A stretch of DNA of 39,060 nt from Candidatus Dojkabacteria bacterium (GTDB lineage: Bacteria; Patescibacteria; Dojkabacteria; SC72), in NCBI GenBank assembly GCA_023229785.1, contig JALNYV010000021.1, forward strand, positions 1 through 39,060, given 5' to 3'. This document shows, piece after piece, positions 24,520 through 30,268 of this stretch. Numbering within the stretch: position 1 is the first letter of the stretch; each line of letters begins with the position of its first letter. The notes below the pieces were generated by a model. The model did no database searches. It was not told the origin of the DNA and saw only the letters and a program-made list of their open reading frames with translations. The position numbers and the translations under genes are program-made.

Positions 24520-24622
24520 AAACTATAAATCTACGTATCTGACACTCTTTCATTATCCTTTTCACAGACTTCTCTGGAAGGTCACAATTGGTACCAGCCT
24601 CGGTTATCCAAGTCATGTACAA
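24410..24622 (-). CDS. Small protein, up to 70 aa, overlaps transketolase start
   Basis: This frame starts MYMTWITEAGTNCDLPEKSVKRIMKECQIRR and overlaps the AbrB-like stop by 10 bases in the same coupled style as the rest of the operon. Its first 35 codons fill the otherwise empty 93 bases 24520-24612. The remainder overlaps the transketolase gene and looks like read-on in another frame. No family recognised. It is real if the gap is coding; otherwise the gap is leader sequence. Confidence 0.45.
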   Translation of the reverse strand: MYMTWITEAGTNCDLPEKSVKRIMKECQIRRFIVCVKEPRIYEYSPEDNRCLIQGRSLPHRFSFIVCWYY

Positions 24623-24837
24623 CCACAGGTTCCCTTATACGCACCTGCGTGTTTATTGCATCGTTCAAGATTAAAGGGTTTCTTTATCAGGGGCTCGGTT
24701 CTCTCATTAACGGCTGTAATTACTTGGGTGGTGTCAAACTCAACTTCGTCACCAACGTTATAACTGCCGATAGCCTCCCTAGGGACGTAAATCCCAATGG
24801 AGTTTCCTATTGTTCTTAGTTTTGCTTTAAACTTCAT
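24613..24837 (-). CDS. SpoVT/AbrB-like DNA-binding protein with Cys/His tail
   Basis: A 74-residue protein. Residues 1-45 are a swapped-hairpin AbrB domain (LRTIGNSIGIYVPREAI, NVGDEVEFDT). The C-terminus CNKHAGAYKGTCGC has one His and three Cys that could bind a metal. AbrB-type proteins are dimeric transcription regulators or antitoxins. It is the first gene after the 373-base intergenic region downstream of terS, so it may control the sugar/packaging operon it heads. No toxin partner is visible next to it. Confidence 0.7.
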   Translation of the reverse strand: MKFKAKLRTIGNSIGIYVPREAIGSYNVGDEVEFDTTQVITAVNERTEPLIKKPFNLERCNKHAGAYKGTCGCT

Positions 24838-25210
24838 ATGCGTAATTACTTTATAGGGTTATAACGCTTGGCGTAATTACCCTTTGTCTATTTTGGGATT
24901 TTACTGCGGGACTGCTATATATATATTATCATTATCATTTCATTCACACTCCACCCCCCGTATGTCGCAAAATATACGTTAAGCGACATTCTCTATAGGT
25001 AAATAAGCTTAGATAGGGCTTATACTCTTATAATACGTATCTTTTAACGGCCTCTTATACTGTGTATATGTATGTGTGTGCGGGGGATAAGTAAATATAA
25101 CCAACTATATCTATATTAGTATCTATGTGTTTATCTGTCTGTTTTTATAGTAGTAGTTTAGTATGACTATATCTTTTAACGTGCCTTGCAGGGCATTGTA
25201 GAGCGTCTGT
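24838..25210. other. 373-base intergenic region between terS and the late operon
   Basis: No convincing gene on either strand. It contains a 7-bp perfect inverted repeat ATGTCGC (24962-24968) / GCGACAT (24983-24989) around an A/T-rich loop, a direct repeat TATCTTTTAACG at 25038-25049 and 25170-25181, and a direct repeat GCGTAATTAC at 24840-24849 and 24871-24880 flanking the AbrB-like start. It also has a CCCCCC run at about 24953 and a GGGGG run at about 25082. Being beside terS, it is a natural place for the packaging (pac/cos) site and for the promoter and operators of the operon; no clear sigma-70 hexamers were found. Confidence 0.55.
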
Positions 25211-25567
25211 TTAGGGTTCTTTGTCGCTTATTGCGTCTATCTTATTGAATATGCCTATTATCTTGGTCTCTCCTTTGGGGTATTTATCGCCTAGTTTAAA
25301 GAGCATATCCTTTGCTTTTAGAGCATTGTCTTTATCTGTATTTAATCTTGTATCGCCCAAGTCTTCTACTTGCTTTAATTGTAATCCCCAATCAACATTT
25401 TTGAATGTTTCTATCCAACTCTTAGACTCTGTTAGTACTTGCGGTTGCGTACTGGTTGCTTTACTGTATCCTACTTCTTGCATTATTTTACCCATATTTA
25501 CAACGCCACCTTTTTCTATGGTTTTCTTTACTTTTGCTATTGCTTGTCGTTGTCTTTGAGTACTCAT
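25211..25567 (-). CDS. terS: Terminase small subunit
   Basis: A 118-residue protein beginning MSTQRQRQAIAKVKKTIEKGG, with an HTH-like VNMGKIMQEVGYSKATSTQPQVLTESKSW. This is the small-terminase pattern (short helix, VGYS, then TESKxW). It recognises the packaging site and recruits TerL. In most phages terS and terL adjoin; here seven sugar, HNH and regulator genes (about 5 kb) separate them. It is divergent from the plus-strand genes at 25699-26033. Confidence 0.75.
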   Translation of the reverse strand: MSTQRQRQAIAKVKKTIEKGGVVNMGKIMQEVGYSKATSTQPQVLTESKSWIETFKNVDWGLQLKQVEDLGDTRLNTDKDNALKAKDMLFKLGDKYPKGETKIIGIFNKIDAISDKEP

Positions 25568-25588
25568 TTTATATTGATATTAGTTGAG

Positions 25589-25606
25589 TTATGCACCTGT
25601 GCATAA
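25589..25606. promoter_or_regulatory. 18-bp perfect palindrome, candidate operator
   Basis: TTATGCAC-CT-GTGCATAA is a perfect inverted repeat of 8 bp per arm, centred 31 bases upstream of the terS ATG and 11 bases before the -35 of the plus-strand promoter. The position between divergent genes and the symmetry fit a dimeric repressor site that could control both directions. Which protein binds is unknown; the AbrB-like or HTH proteins are candidates. Confidence 0.6.
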
Positions 25607-25616
25607 GTGGCTATTG

Positions 25617-25646
25617 TTGATACCTCTTGTTATCTATTTATATATA
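25617..25646 (+). promoter_or_regulatory. Plus-strand sigma-70-like promoter
   Basis: TTGATA (25617-25622) and TATATA (25641-25646) are separated by 18 bases, one or two changes from the sigma-70 consensus. They are followed by 52 bases to the ATG of the first plus-strand gene. The leader contains a second inverted repeat, TAGAGTA (25663-25669) / TACTCTA (25683-25689), ten bases before the start codon. Confidence 0.5.
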
Positions 25647-25698
25647 TGGTAGTATTAAATCGTAGAGTAAATCTATTAACAATACTCTATTAAATAAT

Positions 25699-25878
25699 AT
25701 GATAAAAATAAAATTAAGTGAAAAAGAAATACAACTATTAAAAGGAATACTCAATGCAACTATCAACACGGGCTGGGAATCTTGCTTGGGCGGTTATGAT
25801 GAAAGCGATAAAAGGGCTATCAATAAATATGAAAAAGAAATGTTAATGGTTGAAGTAATAAGAAATAAATTAAAATAA
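25699..25878 (+). CDS. Small plus-strand protein, 59 aa
   Basis: ATG at 25699 and TAA at 25876-25878 encode 59 residues (MIKIKLSEKEIQLLKGILN, then GWESCLGGYDESDKRAINKYEKEMLMVEVI). The pattern, a basic N-terminal helix plus a second helix, resembles small phage regulatory or anti-host proteins, but no family is recognised. It is one of only two well-supported plus-strand genes and lies behind its own promoter and palindrome, so it is expressed separately from the late operon. Codon use is like the rest of the phage. Confidence 0.65.
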   Translation: MIKIKLSEKEIQLLKGILNATINTGWESCLGGYDESDKRAINKYEKEMLMVEVIRNKLK

Positions 25879-25883
25879 CTAAT

Positions 25884-26033
25884 ATGAAATCATTTGCATT
25901 AGAAAACATTAAAAGATATAAGAGCCGAATAAGGAGGGAAAAGGTCGGGGCTGTCTTGTATCATATAGGGGAAGCATTGACGGCATTGGCTATCTTTGCT
26001 TTTGCTTATCTGTGGTTTAGTATAGCTATATAA
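25884..26033 (+). CDS. Small plus-strand membrane protein, 49 aa
   Basis: ATG at 25884, five bases after the previous stop, encodes 49 residues: a basic N-terminal half (RYKSRIRREKVGAVLYH) and one hydrophobic helix (ALTALAIFAFAYLWFSIAI) at the C-terminus. It would be a tail-anchored or single-span membrane protein. It is co-transcribed with the 59-aa gene and ends four bases before the stop of the convergent gene at 26037. Possible roles, superinfection exclusion or lysis control, are guesses. Confidence 0.6.
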   Translation: MKSFALENIKRYKSRIRREKVGAVLYHIGEALTALAIFAFAYLWFSIAI

Positions 26034-26036
26034 AAC

Positions 26037-26258
26037 CTATTTGGTTTCAGACTCCTTAACTGGGGTCTTTTTTTCTGCCTCAATACTCTCTTTTTCTTTT
26101 AACTCAATAGCCTGTAATTTTTTTGTCATCTCCTGAACCTTGTTCAGCTTTTTTATCACGTCTCTTTCTACATCTTCGTAGGTTTCAAACACGAGTTTAA
26201 TGAACTCTTGTTGTATCTCTTGCTTTTGATTATCGTAGTATTGTTTATTGTATGCCAT
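26037..26258 (-). CDS. Small coiled-coil protein, 73 aa
   Basis: A 73-residue, highly charged helical protein (KQEIQQEFIKLVFETYEDVERDVIKKLNKVQEMTKKLQAIELKEKES) with a disordered lysine/glutamate tail. It follows the exonuclease gene by one base. No family recognised; composition suggests a dimeric accessory protein. It ends the minus-strand early block, tail-to-tail with the plus-strand pair. Confidence 0.6.
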   Translation of the reverse strand: MAYNKQYYDNQKQEIQQEFIKLVFETYEDVERDVIKKLNKVQEMTKKLQAIELKEKESIEAEKKTPVKESETK

Positions 26259-26259
26259 A

Positions 26260-26979
26260 TTATTTTGCGTAAGTTAATGAATTATGTTTAATCTTATTTG
26301 AGCTGACGCACCATTTTCCGCACGAGGTGCATTGTAATCTCTGGCTCATAAATACTTTATTTATTTGAAATCCTCTTCTTTGTAAGTTTAAGCTCCCACA
26401 AGCTGGGCAGGTCATTCCTAATTCAACTGGTGGTGTGTTGTTAGCCCAAGGTACGAGTTTTAGGTACACTTTCTCCAAGAGTTCAACATCTCTTTTATTA
26501 TACTCAACCATTAACTTCCAAGACTTCTTATCCCCTTTAAGGCATCCTAACCATAGTCCGAATCCTCCTGTCTGCTTCTTGCCACCAAGTCCAAGGTATT
26601 CTCCAAGGTCATTTAGGTGGTTTGAGTTAAATCTGAAGCGTGAACGGGCTATTTTAAGCGTATCAATCGTTTTGTATGGTTTCGGTGGTGGTAATCCTTG
26701 CTTAATAAAGAAGGCATTAGCCATTTTATTATCAAAAGAGTCTGAGTTCTGTCCTACAATTATATCTGCCTCGTTTATCAGTGTGTGCAATTTTTGCACT
26801 AGCTCCTTTTCTCCTAGTTCCATCTTGGAACAACTTGAAATCTTTTTATCTCCCAACCATTTATAAGCGAAGCATAATAGTTCTCTTTCCTTTTCAAATC
26901 CTAGTGCGTTTTGCTCATATTTATCCCATATATATGCAAGATTTGGACTGGTTTCAATATCGTATAAGAGAATTTTCAT
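26260..26979 (-). CDS. DnaQ/YprB-like 3'-5' exonuclease with zinc ribbon
   Basis: A 239-residue protein. The exonuclease domain has KILLYDIETSPNLAYIW (ExoI, Asp-x-Glu), IIVGQNSDSFDNKMANAFF (ExoII, Asp), and MVEYNKRDVELLEKVY (ExoIII, YxxxD). These are the DEDDy acids needed for two-metal hydrolysis. Residues about 189-225 add a zinc ribbon (CPACGSLNLQRR, then CTSCGKW). Domain order is like the RNase H-like YprB group in phages. It probably trims DNA in replication, repair or recombination. It is the only clear DNA-replication-type enzyme in the window besides NinG. Confidence 0.85.
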   Translation of the reverse strand: MKILLYDIETSPNLAYIWDKYEQNALGFEKERELLCFAYKWLGDKKISSCSKMELGEKELVQKLHTLINEADIIVGQNSDSFDNKMANAFFIKQGLPPPKPYKTIDTLKIARSRFRFNSNHLNDLGEYLGLGGKKQTGGFGLWLGCLKGDKKSWKLMVEYNKRDVELLEKVYLKLVPWANNTPPVELGMTCPACGSLNLQRRGFQINKVFMSQRLQCTSCGKWCVSSNKIKHNSLTYAK

Positions 26980-27263
26980 TTAGCATCTTCCCTTAATAGT
27001 ATACAAATTAAAGCGTAAATACTTAAATCCATTAGTGTATCTTCGAACCTTTCATCTTCAACCTTTGCTTCTTTAGTGGATAAATTTACTAACCTTGACC
27101 ACTTGTCTGACATCCTAACCATTGGTCCTTTCCACGCTGGTATCCCAAACTTTTCGCACTGCCTAAAATTAGAAAATGGGTCTTCTGTGGCGTAATCATG
27201 GGACTTCTTATCGTGAATATCCTTAATCTTATCTAATAGTTTATAAAATCTTGGATTTATCAT
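26976..27263 (-). CDS. DUF1599 / MazG-like nucleotide protein
   Basis: A 95-residue all-helical protein with HDKKSHDYATEDPFSNFRQ, VRMSDKWSRLVNL and ERFEDTLMDLSIYALI, the signature of DUF1599 (nucleotide modification associated domain 1). This belongs to the all-alpha NTP pyrophosphohydrolase superfamily; the Glu/Asp residues in KSHDYA and EDTLMDL would hold metal. Such phage proteins clean up or alter nucleotide pools. It overlaps the exonuclease gene by 4 bases, suggesting joint expression. Confidence 0.8.
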   Translation of the reverse strand: MINPRFYKLLDKIKDIHDKKSHDYATEDPFSNFRQCEKFGIPAWKGPMVRMSDKWSRLVNLSTKEAKVEDERFEDTLMDLSIYALICILLREDAK

Positions 27264-27273
27264 AGAGCTTATT

Positions 27274-27334
27274 AGCCAAAAATCCCACTAGGTGGGTTGG
27301 CTTTGCTTAACGGCAGTTATAAATAACTCCGTAA
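27274..27334. terminator. Tandem strong hairpins downstream of the sigma-like gene
   Basis: Two stems fill the 81-base gap 27264-27344. The first is AGCCAA + CCCAC (27274-27288) against GTGGG + TTGGCT (27292-27302) with a 3-base loop. The second is TTAACGGCAGTTAT (27307-27320) against ATAACTCCGTAA (27323-27334), 12 pairs with two bulges. Neither has a proper U-tract on the minus strand, so they may act as terminator, pause or processing sites between the sigma-like gene and the nucleotide-metabolism genes. Confidence 0.5.
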
Positions 27335-27344
27335 TTCATTTTCA

Positions 27345-27581
27345 TTACTTTATTATAACACATAAAGCCTTTTTTGCTCCTGAGATTGTGCTTGCACCGA
27401 CCTTTAATTCGCATTCTATCTCTCTAAATGTAAATCCACCCATAATCATCTGTAATATCTCTTGTTGTTGCTTTGGTAACTTACGTATTGCTAATTGAAC
27501 CTCTAAACTATCTACTAACTGCTTGGCTTGGTCTCCGTCATCGGAGATGTCAAAACCTTCTTCTTTGTATATTATGCTCAT
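27345..27581 (-). CDS. Sigma-factor region-4-like HTH protein
   Basis: A 78-residue protein whose C-terminal half, LPKQQQEILQMIMGGFTFREIECELKVGASTISGAKKALCVI, has the form of sigma-70 region 4 / LuxR-type helix-turn-helix (LPxxQxEIL, then helix, turn, recognition helix). The N-terminus is acidic. It could be a phage transcription activator that changes the host polymerase for late genes. Its ATG directly abuts the U-run of a terminator-like hairpin, leaving no room for a ribosome site, which suggests unusual control. Confidence 0.7.
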   Translation of the reverse strand: MSIIYKEEGFDISDDGDQAKQLVDSLEVQLAIRKLPKQQQEILQMIMGGFTFREIECELKVGASTISGAKKALCVIIK

Positions 27582-27618
27582 AAAAAAACACTGAATTATT
27601 TAATAATAATTTTCAGTG
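27582..27618 (-). terminator. Rho-independent terminator-like hairpin before the sigma-like gene
   Basis: On the minus strand CACTGAA(AATTATT) pairs with (AATAATT)CAGTG, about 12 pairs with a small bulge, followed by seven Us and then at once by the ATG of the sigma-like gene (27581). It also embeds a TTATTTAATAAT segment like the leader motif of other genes. Either it ends the upstream transcript, so that the gene needs read-through or antitermination, or it regulates translation. Confidence 0.65.
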
Positions 27619-27653
27619 CTTCCTTGAAAGCGTGTAGTCCTAACTCCGTAAAG

Positions 27654-27812
27654 TTAGTTTGACTCTGTGAATACTCTTAATTTTATCTCTACCTTAAATA
27701 CAAAATCCTTTTTACATTTTTCACAGTGCTTCTCAATAAGTTCTCCGTCTTCTACGGTCTTCTTATCAAGGCAAGTGTTGCAAACAGGACAGTGTATTAA
27801 GTGTTGGTTCAT
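27654..27812 (-). CDS. Zinc-ribbon mini-protein, 52 aa
   Basis: ATG at 27812 overlaps the TGA of the NinG-like gene (ATGA), and TAA lies at 27654-27656. The 52 residues contain HCPVCNTCLDKK and HCEKCKKDFVFKV, two CxxC knuckles of a zinc ribbon. Probably a small nucleic-acid or protein binding factor made with NinG. A short hairpin CTAACT/AGTTAG overlaps its stop. Confidence 0.7.
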   Translation of the reverse strand: MNQHLIHCPVCNTCLDKKTVEDGELIEKHCEKCKKDFVFKVEIKLRVFTESN

Positions 27813-28180
27813 TCTAATTCTTTCATCAACTTAATTATAGAATCTCTCCTTGAAACTGATGTATTATGTAGTTTCTCTAACTCTTTATACCTCTTTTCTC
27901 CTAATTTGTTAAGCATATACTCTCTGTACACTCCAGCCTTCTCATTCTCCCATTTAAAGTGTGTTCCTGAGCAGAAACAGTCAGCGTTGTCTAGTTCGTA
28001 TCGTGTAGAACTACAGTTCCTTCCCCAAAAGTGGGAGCATTGTAACACGAACCTACTATTCTCTAGCTCCTCTCCTTTCTTATTCTTACAGTATGGACAG
28101 TTTGGTCTTCGGCATACTCCAACACTCCTAACCTTCTCGCTAAACTTCTTGTCTGCTAATTTGCTTGACCAAAGTTTCAT
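27809..28180 (-). CDS. ninG: NinG/Rap-like recombination endonuclease
   Basis: A 123-residue protein with the lambda NinG pattern: CRRPNCPYCKNKKG near the N-terminus, VLQCSHFWGRNCSSTRYELDNADCFCSGTHFKWENEKAGVY in the centre and YMLNKLGEKRYKELEKL at the end. CSHF, LDNAD and CxGxHFKWEN are the conserved HNH-like metal residues. NinG (Rap) cleaves branched recombination intermediates. Lambda NinG is larger (about 200 residues), so this is a compact version lacking the N-terminal extension. It overlaps both flanking genes by 4 bases. Confidence 0.85.
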   Translation of the reverse strand: MKLWSSKLADKKFSEKVRSVGVCRRPNCPYCKNKKGEELENSRFVLQCSHFWGRNCSSTRYELDNADCFCSGTHFKWENEKAGVYREYMLNKLGEKRYKELEKLHNTSVSRRDSIIKLMKELE

Positions 28181-28368
28181 TTAAATATTAATTTAGCGTG
28201 GATAAGCTTATCTATTTCGTGCCTTTCTTTGGCATTTAGAATCACGGCTTTCTCAAGCGTTCCAGTAAAAGATTCTAACTCATCTAATACTGATTTTAGA
28301 TAAGCAGTTTGTAGATTAGCAAACTGTAATTCGCTTATCGCTGATTCTAATAACTTTGTCTTCTTCAT
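28177..28368 (-). CDS. Small helical protein, 63 aa
   Basis: A 63-residue protein, nearly all helix (LLESAISELQFANLQTAYLKSVLDELESFTGTLEKAVIL), overlapping NinG by 4 bases. Heptad-like leucines suggest a coiled coil. No family recognised; it may partner NinG because they are translationally coupled. Confidence 0.6.
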   Translation of the reverse strand: MKKTKLLESAISELQFANLQTAYLKSVLDELESFTGTLEKAVILNAKERHEIDKLIHAKLIFK

Positions 28369-28390
28369 TTTGAACTATTGATTAAGTTAA

Positions 28391-28819
28391 TTATGGCTTC
28401 CAGTGTGCTTCACCGTGATGTTTGGAGCAATACCAGATTACCTCTAAGGGTTTAGTGTAGTCTTTATGATGTCCCTCTGATTTTGGGTTTCCGCATACTA
28501 CACAAGGTAGTTTAATTACTTTGCCCGAAGTAACAGCGTTTCTTAGAGTGTATCGTGCCTTGTTTTTTTCTGGGTATTTTTCTATGTGTTTATAAGTATC
28601 TTTTAAGCATTCCCCACTCTTTATTCTCTTCGCTTTCTTTATTCTCATCCTGGCTTTGTCATAGGGATACCTTTTTCTATGGTTACCTCTTGTTTCCCTG
28701 CAAAAACACGCCTTACACTTATTTCTAACCCCACTAAGGTATTTATAACTTTTATAATACTCCGATAGTGGTTTTTCAACCTTGCAGGTATCACAAATTT
28801 TACTTACAGAGGTCATCAT
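28391..28819 (-). CDS. HNH endonuclease, recombination-VII-like zinc finger type
   Basis: A 142-residue protein. KICDTCKVEKPLSEYYKS and NKCKACFCRETRGNHRKRYP form an N-terminal zinc finger common in phage HNH proteins. The C-terminus LPCVVCGNPKSEGHHKDYTKPLEVIWYCSKHHGEAH is an HNH core with CxxC, HH-D and CxKHH. It overlaps the upstream gene by 20 bases; the start could be the second or a later Met. A clear paralogue, broken by a stop, lies at 29697-30083. Confidence 0.85.
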   Translation of the reverse strand: MMTSVSKICDTCKVEKPLSEYYKSYKYLSGVRNKCKACFCRETRGNHRKRYPYDKARMRIKKAKRIKSGECLKDTYKHIEKYPEKNKARYTLRNAVTSGKVIKLPCVVCGNPKSEGHHKDYTKPLEVIWYCSKHHGEAHWKP

Positions 28820-29195
28820 ATTTCCACGCTTTCTCTTTTAATAATTTAATTTCTTCTTCGTATTTACTACGCTGGGCTTGAAGGGTTTGGCGGATAGTTT
28901 CACGTAATCTTTCTCCAGCATTTTCATCATTATCAAGTAAATGTGGGGCGTTTTCTCCGCACCATTCTTTTATGAAAGTATCTAATACCGACTCCCACTC
29001 TATGTTTTTATTGGGGTGTTCTTGGCACATATTGTGTAATCCCAATTTACAATCTTCGTCAAAAGTATGTTTCACTTCTTTTGTTTCTTGGATTTTTCTT
29101 TTAACCAACTCAACCAACCAGGGAGGACAATCGTGTTGGTCGCCCTTCATATAATAGGCTAAACATTTTTTACATTGTATTTCTTCTTTGTTCAT
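28800..29195 (-). CDS. Hypothetical zinc-binding protein, 131 aa
   Basis: A 131-residue protein. IQCKKCLAYYMKGDQHDCPPWLVELV gives a CxxC-(x)10-H-x-C metal site, and CKLGLHNMCQEHP may form another. The C-terminal half is helical (AGERLRETIRQTLQAQRSKYEEEIKLLKEKAW) and likely coiled coil. It overlaps the HNH gene. No family is recognised; possibly a DNA-metabolism accessory. Confidence 0.6.
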   Translation of the reverse strand: MNKEEIQCKKCLAYYMKGDQHDCPPWLVELVKRKIQETKEVKHTFDEDCKLGLHNMCQEHPNKNIEWESVLDTFIKEWCGENAPHLLDNDENAGERLRETIRQTLQAQRSKYEEEIKLLKEKAWKYDDLCK

Positions 29196-29216
29196 TTTGG
29201 TAGTGGTGGGGGTTAA

Positions 29217-29369
29217 TTATAAATCTAACTCTGGCGGTAAAACTGTAATAATAAAGCAGTAAAACAGCGGTAAAAAGAAAATCATCCTCCCAAAGGCTAA
29301 TATTTCTATTGCGGATATTGTTGCCAATATTAAGATTGTAATTCTGAGTATTATTTTGTCTATTTTCAT
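29217..29369 (-). CDS. Small membrane protein, 50 aa
   Basis: ATG at 29369 to TAA 29217-29219. The 50 residues have a KIDK start and two hydrophobic spans (IILRITILILATISAIEILAF and MIFFLPLFYCFIITVL), so a helical hairpin in the membrane is likely. It is preceded at six bases by a copy of the TATATTATTAAATAAA leader. Role unknown; size and form are compatible with a holin or antiholin. Confidence 0.55.
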   Translation of the reverse strand: MKIDKIILRITILILATISAIEILAFGRMIFFLPLFYCFIITVLPPELDL

Positions 29370-29374
29370 CTTTT

Positions 29375-29390
29375 TTTATTTAATAATATA
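29375..29390 (-). promoter_or_regulatory. AT-rich leader motif, copy 1
   Basis: Minus strand TATATTATTAAATAAA, identical to copies at 30527-30542 and 34442-34457, each lying 5-12 bases before an ATG. No Shine-Dalgarno sequence is needed to explain these starts, so the motif may itself aid translation or serve as a phage promoter element. Confidence 0.45.
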
Positions 29391-29397
29391 TTTTACT

Positions 29398-29507
29398 GAT
29401 AGTTGGCTTTTGGGGAAAGGCTTACGTTGCTTATGCTCACACCTCGCTTAAACGCATAGCCGACGGATTACGAGGACACCGTTCTGTTCCCCCAGAAACC
29501 AGCTATC
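29398..29507. ncRNA. Candidate structured RNA closed by an 18-bp stem
   Basis: Arms 29398-29415 (GATAGTTGGCTTTTGGGG) and 29489-29507 pair over 18 positions: 15 Watson-Crick, two G-U and one mismatch when read as plus-strand RNA; the minus strand pairs slightly less well. The 73-base interior holds TTATGC/GCATAG (29431-29436, 29454-29459), ACGG/CCGT (29463-29466, 29479-29482) and CCTCG (29442-29446) able to pair with CGAGG (29471-29475) as a pseudoknot. No reading frame explains it. It is not a tRNA (no T-arm). Class unknown. Confidence 0.5.
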
Positions 29508-29532
29508 CCCCTCTAATGGGACAAGAGAGGGG
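29508..29532. other. GC-rich hairpin next to the candidate RNA
   Basis: CCCCTCT (29508-29514) and AGAGGGG (29526-29532) form a perfect 7-bp stem immediately after the stop of the 50-aa gene (29534) and one base beyond the long-stem RNA. It lacks a U-tract on both strands. It may be part of the RNA fold or a processing/termination site. Confidence 0.5.
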
Positions 29533-29533
29533 A

Positions 29534-29686
29534 TTAGGGTTCTAAAAGTCCTACTAAATAATCTCTAAATGTTTTTAATTCTGCCTTGAGGTGAAATGCC
29601 CTTAAATCTAAGTTGTTTAATCTCCATAATTCTATGGCATCAACCTTTCTAATTAAACTTTTTATTTCTTTTTCTTCTTTATTCAT
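29534..29686 (-). CDS. Small helical protein, 50 aa
   Basis: ATG at 29686 to TAA 29534-29536, 50 residues: MNKEEKEIKSLIRKVDAIELW followed by RLNNLDLRAFHLKAELKTF and YLVGLL. It is amphipathic and helical. It starts 11 bases after the broken HNH gene ends. No family recognised. Confidence 0.55.
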   Translation of the reverse strand: MNKEEKEIKSLIRKVDAIELWRLNNLDLRAFHLKAELKTFRDYLVGLLEP

Positions 29687-29696
29687 AAGAGTTTGA

Positions 29697-30083
29697 TTAG
29701 GTTAATAATATTTTACTATGTTCCTGTCGGTGGTGTTTCCTGCAAAGCCAAATAACTTCAAGGGGTTTACTATAATCTGGGTGGTGGCATTCAGTTTTAT
29801 TGCTTCCACAATATACGCAAGGTTGTTTTACAAGGACACCTTCCCTTATTGCCTTATTAACTATTGCCCTTGCTATAATTTTTATTTTATTTTCTGCCTT
29901 ATTGCGATATTTTTTTTGAACCTTTAATAAATACTTCCTACGTTATTGATACTTTCCCTTAAAATAACGACTCATAATACACTCTTTACACATACTATGG
30001 AATCCTCCCTTTTTGTATTTATTTCTGGAAAACATTAAAAGTTCCTTTGATTTATGGCATATAATGCAGGTTTTACTATCCAT
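29697..30083 (-). pseudogene. HNH endonuclease interrupted by an in-frame TAA
   Basis: From ATG at 30083 the frame reads MDSKTCIICHKSKELLMFSRNKY then GGFHSMCKECIMSRYFKGKYQ and hits TAA at 29943-29945 (codon 47). Without any frame change it continues RRKYLLKVQKKYRNK, then VKQPCVYCGSNKTECHHPDYSKPLEVIWLCRKHH, and stops at 29697. The whole matches the intact HNH protein at 28391-28819 part for part (zinc finger, linker, HNH core). A single substitution has thus silenced a second copy, unless the stop is read through. Confidence 0.85.
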
Positions 30084-30084
30084 A

Positions 30085-30237
30085 TTATTTATTTAGATGA
30101 TTTAATAATTCCTTATATCTTTCATTATCTGCAAGATGATATGGCGAGTGTGTTTTTAACCAAGCTAAGTGTCTATAACATTCCTCACAAACACCTAAAT
30201 CTTTTACTTCTTCATTTTTTCCGCAAGAACATTTCAT
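30085..30237 (-). CDS. Zinc-finger mini-protein, 50 aa
   Basis: ATG at 30237 to TAA 30085-30087 encodes 50 residues starting MKCSCGKNEEVKDLGVCEECYRHLAWLKTHSPYHLADNERY. CxC and CxxC pairs form a probable zinc site, followed by an amphipathic helix. AAGGAAG lies upstream as a weak ribosome site. It ends two bases before the broken HNH gene. Unknown family. Confidence 0.6.
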   Translation of the reverse strand: MKCSCGKNEEVKDLGVCEECYRHLAWLKTHSPYHLADNERYKELLNHLNK

Positions 30238-30268
30238 AATTCTTTATATACTTCCTTAAATTTTATAT

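Noticed and set aside
24926..24945. Fur-box-like TGATAATGATAAT
   Set aside because: It is within an AT-rich run, only two of three hexamers match, and no iron gene is nearby.
26435..26866. Long plus-strand frames opposite the main genes (also 9368-9811, 22402-22830, 34740-35189)
   Set aside because: They mirror well-supported minus-strand genes, lack family motifs and have composition typical of antisense shadows.
29398..29507. tRNA or tmRNA
   Set aside because: No T-arm, no anticodon arm of normal size and no tag reading frame.
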